NCBI RefSeq assembly: GCF_000227115.2
Contig: NC_016479.1
Coordinates: 62,001 to 126,000 of the forward strand
Length of the DNA stretch: 64,000 nt
Direction of reading: 5' to 3'
Source: Naumovozyma dairenensis CBS 421
Taxonomy: Eukaryota; Ascomycota; Saccharomycetes; Saccharomycetales; Saccharomycetaceae
Part shown: in pieces, positions 30,793 through 41,514 of the stretch
Position numbering within the stretch: position 1 is the first letter of the stretch
Layout of the letters: each line of letters begins with the position of its first letter
Program-made: the position numbers and the translations under genes
The notes under the pieces: generated by a model
What the model was told of the DNA's origin: nothing
Seen by the model: only the letters and a program-made list of their open reading frames with translations
Database searches by the model: none

Positions 30793-31878
30793 TTATTCAG
30801 TGACTTCAGAGATAACTAGATCGAAATCACTTAAGAAGAAATCGTACAATATTAAAGATGGCCATATAGTACAGAAATGCCATATAGCATGTGCATCGAT
30901 TTGGAAAGTATAACTGAAAAAATCAAATATTTCTAACGACATTGCCATTGCAGTGGATAAGACTAAAATCGTCGGGATAAAACATAACTTGAAGAATTGT
31001 CTCGAGTATGGTAAGTTATAAAATGATCTAGATTTTATTCTTCTTGATTTTAGGTAGCTATAGTTTTGGACGGCCAACGATAATAATAAGATATATTGTA
31101 ATAATCCGAAAAAAATATTGAACCTCATATTATAAGTATATGACCAATCGATGTAAAGTCTTAAGATATGACCGGAAAATATTAACAAAACACAAATTGA
31201 GAAATATTGATGCCATTTAGAGTATTGATCTAATCTTACCATTCTAGCTAAAATTGCATGGAACCCTGCCAAGACTGTAAGACCAGCAAAGAAATAATCT
31301 AATTTTTCGGTAATAATTAGATCTCTCCAATGAAATATCGTACTAGCGATCCAGGCAAACATACCTGCAATGGACACGTAAATATAATTTTTCAAGATAG
31401 CCAAAGTCGCTAACTGACCTCTTGATTTTTGAATGGAAGTAATTCTGTGATTTAATTTTTGGAAACCATAATAATGTGGTACAAAATTAGCTATACTGAA
31501 TATAGTGGAGAAAAACTCTTGTGTGCTAAAGTATCTTACAAATGGCCATTTGCCATGGAATTGATATATTTCCTCATTTTTTTCAATTCTCATCTTGGTA
31601 ATAACATGTTGGCATTGGTAGTCACAATCTGATATACAATCCCATAAGAATAACTTTTCCAAAACGAATGGTGTTTTTGTGAACTGCGTGTCCCTAAATT
31701 GGTTCTTCTCAGGATCTATCCAATGTATTTGTGAATAAGGGCAGGATCTTTTGAATTCACAAGCGTAACAGCAATCTATAAATTCATTTAAATTATCACC
31801 TGGTGAACCAGCCACGTAATTGGAAGTTAGGATCCATACAGATACTAACCAAACTTGGATAAAGGATAAAATTTGCAT
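30793..31878 (-). CDS. PER1: Per1 GPI-anchor remodelling phospholipase A2
   Basis: 361 residues (S. cerevisiae 357). N-terminal signal peptide ending before SPGDNLNEF, a Cys-rich luminal region (DCCYACEFKRSCPY, WDCISDCDYQC) and multiple transmembrane helices from about 155 to 350. The conserved PER1-like family signatures HWRDLIITEKLDYF and the C-terminal DAHAIWHFCTIWPS histidines are present. The enzyme works in the ER, removing the sn-2 acyl chain of GPI anchors so that lipid remodelling can proceed. Neighbour of a YCR043C-like gene as in S. cerevisiae, where these two lie close to the MAT locus. Confidence 0.95.
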   Translation of the reverse strand: MQILSFIQVWLVSVWILTSNYVAGSPGDNLNEFIDCCYACEFKRSCPYSQIHWIDPEKNQFRDTQFTKTPFVLEKLFLWDCISDCDYQCQHVITKMRIEKNEEIYQFHGKWPFVRYFSTQEFFSTIFSIANFVPHYYGFQKLNHRITSIQKSRGQLATLAILKNYIYVSIAGMFAWIASTIFHWRDLIITEKLDYFFAGLTVLAGFHAILARMVRLDQYSKWHQYFSICVLLIFSGHILRLYIDWSYTYNMRFNIFFGLLQYILLLSLAVQNYSYLKSRRIKSRSFYNLPYSRQFFKLCFIPTILVLSTAMAMSLEIFDFFSYTFQIDAHAIWHFCTIWPSLILYDFFLSDFDLVISEVTE

Positions 31879-32088
31879 CTGCAGTGAACCACTATATTAC
31901 AATCCCCAAAACACACCGTGTATCTTATTCCTATGTGACTTTTAGGTAGGAAAAGTTGTCCTTTTCCCAGTGTTTCCTGTTTTATCTCGTTGTTGCTTTG
32001 TTCATTGAAATTTTCCATTTCGTCGTTTTCGTTTCCTCGACATACAAAAAAAATGAAAAGAAAAATATTATACAGAGCTTAAGACGTT

Positions 32089-32802
32089 TTAAGCAGCAGA
32101 TACTGACAACAGTTTGTCTCTGATGGCCACTAAAAATAGCGGTAAATTATTACTAGAGTTTAATAACGTCTCTAATTCTTGCTTGTCGGTATCAGCATCT
32201 AATTCAGGGTTACTATGTAAAATCTTAAATTCCTCTCCTGCCACATCTAATGTCAATTGACAACTCTTATCCAAGTCTCTATCATCAAAACGGGTGAACC
32301 TGAACGTCAGAGTGCCGTTTTGAGACGCATCTATCTCCATCCCCAGTAATGCTTCATAAAGCTTAACTTCTGGGTTATCGCGTTGACGCTGTCTTTGTAA
32401 TTTGTCTTTGTATTCTTTGATTCTAAGTTCCTTTTCATGTAACATAGTCTCCAATTCTTTAGATTCTTTCAAAATCGAGTCTCTCTGAGATTGTAATTGA
32501 ACCCTTCTTATTTGATACGTTTGGAATTTGGTCCTTGCCTCATCTGTATCGGTCTTGAAAGTTTGAATCTCAATCTCTAAACCTTCTTCCTCTTTTCGTA
32601 ATTTGTTTAACCTGGTCAATAAAGTTTTCTGTTCATGGTTCAATTCTTTCATTTCTGTCTTGAAGTTTTCAACTGTGGTTATCATGTCGACACTCTTTGC
32701 ATTCATGATTTCATGGATATTCTTCATAAAGCTATTCATTTTCTCTTTCAATTGGTTGAATTGATCTAGTTGATCCAATGGTTCAGTTCGCTGTTGATTC
32801 AT
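32089..32802 (-). CDS. SPC25: Spc25 Ndc80-complex kinetochore subunit
   Basis: 237 residues from the ATG at 32800-32802 (S. cerevisiae 221); the frame is open further upstream without ATG. Residues about 20-150 form a continuous coiled coil (KEMKELNHEQKTLLTRLNKL…), followed by a compact globular domain (LYEALLGMEIDASQNGTLTF, FKILHSNPELD). Spc25 pairs with Spc24 at the kinetochore end of the Ndc80 complex and binds Mtw1/Cnn1. Divergent with ISC1, the same pair and orientation as YER018C-YER019W. Confidence 0.93.
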   Translation of the reverse strand: MNQQRTEPLDQLDQFNQLKEKMNSFMKNIHEIMNAKSVDMITTVENFKTEMKELNHEQKTLLTRLNKLRKEEEGLEIEIQTFKTDTDEARTKFQTYQIRRVQLQSQRDSILKESKELETMLHEKELRIKEYKDKLQRQRQRDNPEVKLYEALLGMEIDASQNGTLTFRFTRFDDRDLDKSCQLTLDVAGEEFKILHSNPELDADTDKQELETLLNSSNNLPLFLVAIRDKLLSVSAA

Positions 32803-33131
32803 GGTTTGGTTTTCGTCAAAGTAACTGGTATTATATATGTGGTTAGAATACAAATATATCTCAAATATATCTCTCTCTTTCCCTTTTGTTTGGTCAATCG
32901 TAGAGTTCTGTAGTCCATATCGTATGTTTGTTGTCTCTGTCTTTAAATAGATTTTATAACAAAAAGATTTACAGGCGACTGCAATTGAATAAAGTTATCA
33001 AAAAACATCAATTGCCAACTAAAAAAATTATCAACTAACCGTATTTTTACTCGAGGAAGCAAGAATATATAATTGACTATACCTTTTGCATTCATCACTC
33101 GACACAAGAAGCACAAGAACACAACTTGTTG
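32803..33131. promoter_or_regulatory. divergent SPC25-ISC1 promoter region
   Basis: 329 bases between two divergent start codons. No recognised factor site. Confidence 0.45.
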
Positions 33132-34547
33132 ATGATGGATAACAATGATGAGGTTACCGCTATTGATGAAACAAATAATATCATTGAAGGAACTAACGGT
33201 AACGCTGGAAAAAGAACTCAACCTTCAATCAAATTTCTCACTTTGAATACATGGGGATTGAAATATGTATCCAAACACAGAAAAGAACGTTTAAAGGCCA
33301 TAGCAGATCAAATTGCCCGCTGTTCAACTGCATTATCCATCTCTGGTATAACGAATGATTCCAATGAAGATTACGATATCATTGCCTTACAAGAGATTTG
33401 GGTTAAAGAAGATTGGGAATACATTGTGAAGAGATGTGGTGACTTATATCCATATCATCGAATTTTTTACTCTGGTATTCTAACTGGACCTGGATTAGCT
33501 ATATTATCAAAGATTCCAATAAAATCAACTTTCCTTTATAGATTCCCCATCAATGGCCGTCCCAGAGATGTCCTTAGAGGTGATTGGTACGTGGGTAAAT
33601 CAATTGCTATTACGGAATTGGAACCAGTGAATGATCAGACTGGTCCATTGGTCATTATGAATAGTCATATGCATGCTCCATATGCATTGACTGGTGACAA
33701 CGCTTACGAATGTCACCGTAGTTGTCAAGCATGGGACTTTAGTAAATTGATTAAACTTTATAAGAAAGCTGGGTTTTCTGTCGTGGTGGTAGGTGATTTG
33801 AATTCAAGACCTGGGTCCTTACCTCATAAATTTTTAACATTGGAGACTGGATTGGTTGATTCTTGGGAACAATTACATGGGAAGCAAGATCTTGAAAAGA
33901 TATCTTCCATGGACCCATTGCAACAATTGGAATATGGTTGTACTACATGTGATTCATTTTTGAATACTTGGAGAAGTTATTTAGGTACAAAAAAGGCTCA
34001 ACGATTAGATTATGCCTTAATAGATTCAGACGGATTGCAAACAATAGCTGCAGGAGCCAGATTTACAGAAAGGATTCCCAATATTGGCAGTTTTTCGGAT
34101 CATTTTGCATATTCATGCACTCTGAAATTGTTACCAAGGAAACCAATCGAGACGGATCTCAACCATAGAGGGCATCAATTTGCTACTTCTTCGCAAGACG
34201 AATTGGTTGATAGATATACAACATATCAAGAAGGGCTTGATTGTTTGCATGAATATATGAAAAAGGCTCAGCGCCAACAATATCTTTGGGGCATATATTT
34301 TTGGTTTGCACTCATCTTGTTATTTGGATACTTGTTGTTTGGAGCGAGATTAAGTTCTAATGTAACTTTTTTGTCATCTATATTCTGGGGTTTATTTATC
34401 ATTGTAATCGCCATCACAGGTACTATTGCAGGAGGAATTTCCTTTTTATTTGGAAGAGGAGAAATTAGAAGCTTACTGGAAGTAGAACAAGAATTATTAG
34501 ATGCAGAACGTCACATGGAGAAGTATTTGGGGATTGATAGAAGATAG
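33132..34547 (+). CDS. ISC1: Isc1 inositol phosphosphingolipid phospholipase C
   Basis: 471 residues from the first ATG (S. cerevisiae 477). DNase I-like neutral sphingomyelinase fold: NTWG at 39-42, Mg-binding E88 in ALQEIW, GDLNS with D222 and N224, and catalytic D323-H324. Two transmembrane helices near 395-420 and 425-450 anchor it. It hydrolyses inositol phosphosphingolipids to ceramides at ER/mitochondrial membranes, activated by anionic phospholipids. All catalytic residues are in place. Confidence 0.96.
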   Translation: MMDNNDEVTAIDETNNIIEGTNGNAGKRTQPSIKFLTLNTWGLKYVSKHRKERLKAIADQIARCSTALSISGITNDSNEDYDIIALQEIWVKEDWEYIVKRCGDLYPYHRIFYSGILTGPGLAILSKIPIKSTFLYRFPINGRPRDVLRGDWYVGKSIAITELEPVNDQTGPLVIMNSHMHAPYALTGDNAYECHRSCQAWDFSKLIKLYKKAGFSVVVVGDLNSRPGSLPHKFLTLETGLVDSWEQLHGKQDLEKISSMDPLQQLEYGCTTCDSFLNTWRSYLGTKKAQRLDYALIDSDGLQTIAAGARFTERIPNIGSFSDHFAYSCTLKLLPRKPIETDLNHRGHQFATSSQDELVDRYTTYQEGLDCLHEYMKKAQRQQYLWGIYFWFALILLFGYLLFGARLSSNVTFLSSIFWGLFIIVIAITGTIAGGISFLFGRGEIRSLLEVEQELLDAERHMEKYLGIDRR

Positions 34548-34936
34548 AGATAGATACAAAAATGCAATAAAAAATGTAGATTAAATATATAAACTATATA
34601 ACAGAAAATTACTATTCCTAGGCTTTTCAATAATCTGTTTTCAATATTCGTAGACTCTTCCCTGTTTTGTTTGTTTGTTTGTTTGTTTAAATAGAGTTGC
34701 CGTTACAAAAGATTTATTAAGGGATTTTAGGGACAAGGAAACTGAACAGAATCAGTTTTGATAAAGAAGTGGCAACTAAAAAAGATTGCAGATATATCTC
34801 TTAAAAACAGGTAACTTCAGGTATTTCTGCTCATATATTCAAGGAGCAGTACAAACGAAAAGAAACTAAACAATGATCCAAGAAGAGCAATCTATATTTA
34901 ATTAACATTAAGGATAATATTGTTTAAGAAAAGAAA
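34548..34936. other. ISC1-ATG26 intergenic region
   Basis: 389 bases with ISC1 terminator and ATG26 promoter. Contains a TTTG repeat at 34664-34688. It is also a junction between a chromosome V-type and a chromosome XII-type gene pair. Confidence 0.45.
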
Positions 34937-37900
34937 ATGCCTTACTTAAGAACTAAACTCTCACCTAAGAAATCAACAAACAATGAAAATACAACTTTGA
35001 CACAGGATAATACGGTTAGGAAGTCCACGAATACAAACACAACTGAATTGCTGGCCCCTTCAGTTCTACCTGCTCCCCTTAACTATGGAGCAGAGAAAAC
35101 ACAGTCGACAGATGGCGTAAATGATGCTGCAGGTGACAAAGATATAGCTAGATCGAAATATATGATGAAAAGTATTGCTGGCTTGCTAAGTACAGCAAGT
35201 ATGTACGCTGGGATGGAAGATGTACAAAATGTGAAAGAGCTGGCTCAAGATATGATTTTATTGAGGGATGAACCAATAGAAGATGATGATAATAACGAAC
35301 ATGAATACGAAGATTTTCCTCAAAAGAATGAGGATGCCTTATTCGATATGTCTGTAGAAGGTGTTGGAGCTAAAAGTGGAATTACGCATGATATTATAGT
35401 TCAGAATTTAACCAAGATATTTGGACTTCCGAAGAATGAAATCTTCCTAAAGGAATTACCTGCATGGACTTTGAAAGATGTTCTTATTCAGGGCCATATC
35501 ATTCTTACAACTGCTTCCCTTTTATTCTTTGCATATCTACCTAAAAAATCTGGAGATATCCTGAAATCTGGTAATTTGAATATTAGATCCTCTTTAAGGG
35601 GCTCTATTCGTTACTGGGCTGTATTGAGAGATCATTTATTTTACCTCTATAATTCTCCAACTGATGTATACTTTCCAGCCTTAACAATCGATTTGAGAAC
35701 AGTAACTAATATCGAAATCCAGAAATCATTTCGGCTTCATGAGAACACTAAATACTTTAAAATTGTTACCACTGAAAGAACTCTCAAGTTCATGGCAGAT
35801 TCTATTAATTCTGCAAGTGATTGGACTAAAATGTTGAAGAAACAACAATTTGCCACGCAACACTCCGATAACAACTCCATTGCATTGAATATTCCTTTAA
35901 CCAACATCTTAGAAGTAGAGAAAGATGATTCATTAGAAACGGCTATTATATTGAAAGTTAGAGCCATGGAAAGTAAAGAAACATTTGCATTTGATGATTA
36001 CATGTTCATGTTCTTAGATAATTCTGGTGTTGAACTCAAATCTGCATTGGAAGCACAATTATTTAAATTAAAAGAAGCTGGTACAAATATGTTATATCAG
36101 ATGCCCGCCATTGTTGCTAAGGAAGGAGATGCTAAGGCAAAAACGAGTAATTCAAAGGCATTAATAGCACTAGATAAATGGGTTAATCCACAAAGTTTAT
36201 TGAACTACGAATTCTCAAGGATATCACTACATTCGCCAATTTCGACACCTATATATATACCATCTCCATCAGCTTTAATACCTATTACTCCAAGGATAGT
36301 AACATCTACCTTAAATGTTGCGCCCTCTGTTACAAGTTATATTCCATTACCGAAAAGATTACCGACAAGGGACCCAAAACATGACCAAGGTAAAGTTACT
36401 CATGCAATCAAATCTCATATAAAATCAAAACGTAGACATTGGTTACATAAAAGGAGTCCTTCAGTACTACACGATAAAAACCAAGAAAAGATTACATTAG
36501 AGAGTCATTCAACGTTACAAGCACCTATAATAAAGTACGAATATGATCAAACTAATGAGGCATCCGAGATAGAAAATAAAGTTCAAGAAGAGAGTAGAAT
36601 ATCAGACGCAACACCCACTAAAAGAGATAGAAGAATAACAGATTGGACAGTTACTCCTTTGAAAAACATGGCAAACATGTGGCAATCAACCCCGTTACAT
36701 TATCGAAATAAATATATTCATTTCAGCGATGATGATCAATACCTTGTTAAAGATAAAGACACGACTGTTTCCAATGAACATTTTAGAAACCATTTCAATT
36801 TACCTAAAAGAGAAACTTTAACAAGTTCTTATTTCGCCCACTTAGTTAGAAATGTACCGCTATATGGTAAAATTTATTTAGGAAACAATTTTATATGTTT
36901 CAGATCATTGCTACCAGGTTCAAATACACGCATGATCTTACCCTTACATGACGTGGAGACTTGTTACAAAGAAAATGGGTTTAGATTTGGTTATTGCGGT
37001 TTAGTCATCGTCATAAAGGGTCACGAAGAATTGTTTTTCGAATTTGCTTCCACCTTATCAAGAAATGATTGTGAATTGATCATTTTGAAACGTATTGAAA
37101 TATTTCGTTCCATACAAAAACAGAAAGACCATGAGATCCAAGAGGATGGAACAACTAATTCAGTTGAATTCAAAAAATATTCTCATCCCGGTAAGTTGAA
37201 GGTTATCGAAGATAGAATTGAAGCTATCGGACTTGACGTGCCTATTTTGGTTGATCACAATTCTCATATTCTAACGAAGATCACACCAAAGAAAAAATAT
37301 AATATTGGTTTATTGACTATAGGTTCAAGAGGTGATGTTCAACCATATATTGCGCTTGGGAAAGGGTTAATAAAAGAAAATCACAATGTCACAATTATAA
37401 CACACATAGAATTTAAAGATTTTGTTGAATCGCATGGGTTAAATTTTGTCAAATTAGCCGGAAATCCCTCTGAATTAATGGCATTAATGGTTGAACATGA
37501 ATCAATGAATGTGGCTTTATTAAGAGATGCTTCCAAGAATTTTAAAAGTTGGATCAAAGATTTACTTGAGTCATCATGGGAAAGTTGTAAAGCTTTAAAT
37601 CTTAATCTTCTCATCGAGTCACCTTCTGCCATGGTCGGCATACATATCGCTGAGGCATTGAACATTCCGTATTTTAGGGCTTTCACAATGCCATGGACGA
37701 GGACCAGAGCATATCCTCATGCCTTCATCGTTCCTGATCAAAAAAGAGGAGGGAATTATAATTACTTAACGCATGTATTGTTCGAAAATATCTTCTGGAA
37801 AGGAATAAGTGGCCAGGTAAATAAGTGGAGGGTAGAAACGTTAGGTCTGAAGAAAACAAATCTTTACTATCTTCAACAGAATAAGATCCCATTTCTGTAT

Positions 37901-38704
37901 AACATTTCTCCTACAGTCTTCCCACCTTCTGTAGATTTTAGTGAATGGATCACAGTTACAGGATATTGGTTTTTGGACGATAAAAATGATTATGAACCTC
38001 CGAATGATTTAGTAGCTTTTATTAGTAAAGCAAGAACTTTGCAAAAAAAATTAGTTTATATCGGTTTTGGTTCCATAGTAGTGTCGAATGCTAAAGAGAT
38101 GACAATTGCTCTAATAAAAGCTGTAGAAAAAGCTGATGTTTATTGTATCTTGAATAAAGGCTGGTCAGATAGATTAGGTGATGAAAGTGCAAAAAATCTA
38201 GAAGTTAATTTACCATCATGTGTATTCAATGCTGGTAATGTCCCGCATGATTGGTTATTTCCACAAGTAGATGCAGCGGTTCATCATGGTGGTTCAGGAA
38301 CAACTGGCGCTTCGCTACGGTCTGGGCTACCTACAATTATAAAACCATTTTTTGGAGATCAATTCTTTTATGCGACTAGAATCGAAGATATGGGGGTCGG
38401 GATAGCATTAAAAAAATTCAATACGGAAAACTTGGCATCTGCATTGAAAGAAATTACGACAAATAAGAAAATGTCTGATAAAGCCAAAGATGTACAAATG
38501 CGAATTTCCAAAGAAGACGGTGTTGGAACAGCAATAACCACCATATATTCTGAATTGGATTATGCGAAGGGCTTAACTGAAGCCAGGCGAAGGAGGTCAA
38601 GAGCTCATAGTAGCAGTATATCCACCGTTAAGAATGCATTATCAAACATTGTACCGTTAGATCTTCCTAATTTAGCTTTAGAAGACTCTTGGATCATGCT
38701 CTAA
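34937..38704 (+). CDS. ATG26: Atg26 sterol 3-beta-glucosyltransferase
   Basis: 1255 residues (S. cerevisiae 1198). Order of parts: disordered N-terminus; GRAM domain at about 150-200; PH domain at about 205-305; a second GRAM at about 625-695 (ETLTSSYFAHLVRNVPLYGK); then the UDP-glucose glycosyltransferase from about 790, starting LTIGSRGDVQPYIALGKG and with the nucleotide-binding VHHGGSGTTGASLRSG around residue 1113. It glucosylates ergosterol; needed for pexophagy in some yeasts, dispensable in S. cerevisiae. Convergent with MDL1 as YLR189C-YLR188W. Confidence 0.97.
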   Translation: MPYLRTKLSPKKSTNNENTTLTQDNTVRKSTNTNTTELLAPSVLPAPLNYGAEKTQSTDGVNDAAGDKDIARSKYMMKSIAGLLSTASMYAGMEDVQNVKELAQDMILLRDEPIEDDDNNEHEYEDFPQKNEDALFDMSVEGVGAKSGITHDIIVQNLTKIFGLPKNEIFLKELPAWTLKDVLIQGHIILTTASLLFFAYLPKKSGDILKSGNLNIRSSLRGSIRYWAVLRDHLFYLYNSPTDVYFPALTIDLRTVTNIEIQKSFRLHENTKYFKIVTTERTLKFMADSINSASDWTKMLKKQQFATQHSDNNSIALNIPLTNILEVEKDDSLETAIILKVRAMESKETFAFDDYMFMFLDNSGVELKSALEAQLFKLKEAGTNMLYQMPAIVAKEGDAKAKTSNSKALIALDKWVNPQSLLNYEFSRISLHSPISTPIYIPSPSALIPITPRIVTSTLNVAPSVTSYIPLPKRLPTRDPKHDQGKVTHAIKSHIKSKRRHWLHKRSPSVLHDKNQEKITLESHSTLQAPIIKYEYDQTNEASEIENKVQEESRISDATPTKRDRRITDWTVTPLKNMANMWQSTPLHYRNKYIHFSDDDQYLVKDKDTTVSNEHFRNHFNLPKRETLTSSYFAHLVRNVPLYGKIYLGNNFICFRSLLPGSNTRMILPLHDVETCYKENGFRFGYCGLVIVIKGHEELFFEFASTLSRNDCELIILKRIEIFRSIQKQKDHEIQEDGTTNSVEFKKYSHPGKLKVIEDRIEAIGLDVPILVDHNSHILTKITPKKKYNIGLLTIGSRGDVQPYIALGKGLIKENHNVTIITHIEFKDFVESHGLNFVKLAGNPSELMALMVEHESMNVALLRDASKNFKSWIKDLLESSWESCKALNLNLLIESPSAMVGIHIAEALNIPYFRAFTMPWTRTRAYPHAFIVPDQKRGGNYNYLTHVLFENIFWKGISGQVNKWRVETLGLKKTNLYYLQQNKIPFLYNISPTVFPPSVDFSEWITVTGYWFLDDKNDYEPPNDLVAFISKARTLQKKLVYIGFGSIVVSNAKEMTIALIKAVEKADVYCILNKGWSDRLGDESAKNLEVNLPSCVFNAGNVPHDWLFPQVDAAVHHGGSGTTGASLRSGLPTIIKPFFGDQFFYATRIEDMGVGIALKKFNTENLASALKEITTNKKMSDKAKDVQMRISKEDGVGTAITTIYSELDYAKGLTEARRRRSRAHSSSISTVKNALSNIVPLDLPNLALEDSWIML

Positions 38705-38929
38705 AGATGACAATACTATTGGGGTGACTGTAACATAAGAAATAATATACTATCCTTCTCTATTCTGTTAGTAACTGCACATCGTATTTACTTATATATT
38801 TGTAATATTATTCTCAAGTGTCGAATTAATCTTCAAGGTTTAAGGGATATGTAATCCAGCCGCTCTTTGGGTATCCTAATGACATGTTATTTACATAGTT
38901 ATTAAGTTCAGAAAATAGTTACTAAATCC

Positions 38930-41074
38930 TCAAACCCTCTTTTCCAGGGTTACTTCTTCAGGTTCTTGTTTTTCTTGACTTGGATCTTCATCGATATGTT
39001 CATTTTGTTGCGACAGTAACATATTCAATTCACTCTTCGGATTATCTATCAAACGATCGAACGGCCCAGATTCAACAACGGAACCATATTTACCAATGAC
39101 TATAACTCGACTACTATGTTTAATTGTGGAAAGTCTATGGGCAATTGAGATAGTTGTCAGGCCTCTGGCTGATCTTGCTTGCAAAGTCTTTGCAACCAAT
39201 TCCTCACTCAAAGAATCCAGAGCACTTGTTGATTCGTCGAGAATCAAAAGTGTAGGGTCCAACAAGAAGGCCCTAGCCAGTGCGATTCGCTGCTTCTGAC
39301 CACCGGATAGCTGAGCACCTCTCGGCCCAACTAAAGTCTGTAAACCATCTGGAAACTTTCCAAGGAAAATATTACAGTTCGCTTGTTTAATCGCTAACTG
39401 AACCCTTTCATGCTGCTTCTCTGATGTTAGTTCAGGCGGTATGGCATATATAATATTATCCAAAATGGAACCGTTGAATAAGGAAGGTTCTTGTTGGACA
39501 GTACCGATTAACCGACGGTACTTTCGTAAACTGAAATTTCTTATATCATTGTCTCCAATTCTTATCGAACCATTATTAACATCATAGTATCTTAAAAGCA
39601 AAGAAGCTATCGTCGATTTCCCACTCCCTGAGAACCCTACAATACAGACATGTTCTCCAGGATTAATCTCCAAATTTAGATTATCAAATATTTTATGGTT
39701 TGGCCTCGATGGATAGGTGAAGCTCACGTTCTCGAACTTTATTGATTTGCCGAAAAGGGTTTTAGGATCAATCCCTACAGTTGATTTGATTAAGGGCTTC
39801 CTATCATTTAATTCAAATACTCTTGACGCTGCACCTGCACCTTTCATTAACTCGGAATAAAAGCTCGATAATCCAAACAAAGAGCTACCCGTATAGACAG
39901 CATACATCATGAAACTGGATAACTCACCTACAGTAAGTGTCCCACTTTGAATCATGTTAGTACCGACCAGCAGTAAAGAGATCATAGCTATATTTCCAAC
40001 CAATCCTGTAGATCCAAAGAATAGACCGGATGTCACTGCTTCCTTTAACCCAATTCTAAAGACATTTCGAACTTCGGTGGCATAGCGATGAATTTCGAGT
40101 CTTTCACCAACATACGCTTGGATTGTTTTAGTAGCATTCAATTGTTCTTCTGCAACTTTACTTAGCCCACCAACAGATTCTTGTAATTGCTTCGATAAGT
40201 TCCTTATTTTCCTCCCATACACAAGAGCCATAATTCCCAATGGCGGTACCATCAGCATCATTACACCGGTTAATTTCCAGGACAAATATCCCATCATTCC
40301 AAATCCAACAAACCCTTGAATAATTGCTCTTGTACCATCTGATACATTTTGAGTAACCGCCTTCGATACGATAGCTGCATCGGAAGATAGCCTGGATATC
40401 AAATCCCCTACTCGATTCGCATCTAAGAAAGTCGCATCTTGGTCTAGGGCTGCTTTCATTGTTCTTGTTCTTAATCGAGCTACAAGTCGTTCACCGGTTA
40501 CTTTAAGGATAATAATTCTCCCTGTATTGGCTATAGCACCAACAAGGAACAAGACACCCAATGCTGTATAAAACTGGGTTCGTGTTAAGCCAAAAAAAGT
40601 AATATCTGGTACGATGGTTTTAGAATCCTCCTCCTCGTTTTCTTTTTGTCCTTTCTTAGCTGCATCCAACAATTTACCGATGATTGATGGGACTGTCATA
40701 CTCACAGAACTTGAAATCAGTATAAAAAGTAGTGCCAATGCAATATATCGTAATTCTGGTCTTGCTAGACTGAATAGTCTTTGAATATCTTTGAAACCGG
40801 ATGATTTCGAATCACGAAGCATCTGCCCTTTAATGTCAGGCACGATGTCATTTTCAGGTTTCAGAATATTATTATGATTCGATTTAGTAGAATTCCAACA
40901 TAATTGTGATCTTATGGTAACTGCTTGCTTGTACAGCGGAAGTACTTTTGGCTTTAAGAGAGCCTGTTCGGTAAGCAAAGAAATAAGTGACGATCTGGTG
41001 GATAAGTGTCGTTTTAAAGGGAAAAAGAGTGGCTGTGTCCTAGGAATTATTATTCCTATTCTTTGAATGGACAT
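38930..41074 (-). CDS. MDL1: Mdl1 mitochondrial half-type ABC transporter
   Basis: 714 residues from the ATG at 41072-41074 (S. cerevisiae 695). A basic presequence (RTQPLFFPLKRHLSTRSS) precedes a six-helix transmembrane domain at about 105-405, and the ATPase domain follows with Walker A GFSGSGKST (around 470-480), signature LSGGQKQRIALARAF (around 585), Walker B LLILDESTSALD and the IAHRLSTI switch histidine. Works as a homodimer in the inner membrane and exports peptides from the matrix. Confidence 0.97.
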   Translation of the reverse strand: MSIQRIGIIIPRTQPLFFPLKRHLSTRSSLISLLTEQALLKPKVLPLYKQAVTIRSQLCWNSTKSNHNNILKPENDIVPDIKGQMLRDSKSSGFKDIQRLFSLARPELRYIALALLFILISSSVSMTVPSIIGKLLDAAKKGQKENEEEDSKTIVPDITFFGLTRTQFYTALGVLFLVGAIANTGRIIILKVTGERLVARLRTRTMKAALDQDATFLDANRVGDLISRLSSDAAIVSKAVTQNVSDGTRAIIQGFVGFGMMGYLSWKLTGVMMLMVPPLGIMALVYGRKIRNLSKQLQESVGGLSKVAEEQLNATKTIQAYVGERLEIHRYATEVRNVFRIGLKEAVTSGLFFGSTGLVGNIAMISLLLVGTNMIQSGTLTVGELSSFMMYAVYTGSSLFGLSSFYSELMKGAGAASRVFELNDRKPLIKSTVGIDPKTLFGKSIKFENVSFTYPSRPNHKIFDNLNLEINPGEHVCIVGFSGSGKSTIASLLLRYYDVNNGSIRIGDNDIRNFSLRKYRRLIGTVQQEPSLFNGSILDNIIYAIPPELTSEKQHERVQLAIKQANCNIFLGKFPDGLQTLVGPRGAQLSGGQKQRIALARAFLLDPTLLILDESTSALDSLSEELVAKTLQARSARGLTTISIAHRLSTIKHSSRVIVIGKYGSVVESGPFDRLIDNPKSELNMLLSQQNEHIDEDPSQEKQEPEEVTLEKRV

Positions 41075-41514
41075 GGAAAACAATTATAAATAATGGATCA
41101 AGCTCTCTTAGTTATTGTATTTCAAGGGATTCATACAATCTCTCATTTACTTTTTTAATTACAGTTAAAACACGAATCTTATCGTTCGATGTATTTTATG
41201 TAAATTACAGTATATTAAATTAGTTAATGTAAATCTCGGCCTTTCGTTTAAGAGGTAATTAAGCTCTAGATTTCCTATTAATGAACGAGAGTGCACCTAA
41301 CTCATAATATAACAAATAAACTACTTTCTATGTGTTCACTAGTGTATTAAAATAATGTCACATTAAATTAAATGAATGATACAAATGAGTTTAAAAAATT
41401 ATACTCAGCTAGAATATGTACTTAAATGTAGACTAAAAATATTCAATGTATAGTGTGAATGTAAGGGAAGAGAGTTAGGGTTCTTAAAATGGATTTTTAT
41501 GTATCAATTGCCAA
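41075..41514. other. MDL1 promoter and SKG3 3' flank
   Basis: 440 AT-rich bases; nothing recognised beyond the expected promoter and terminator. Confidence 0.4.
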
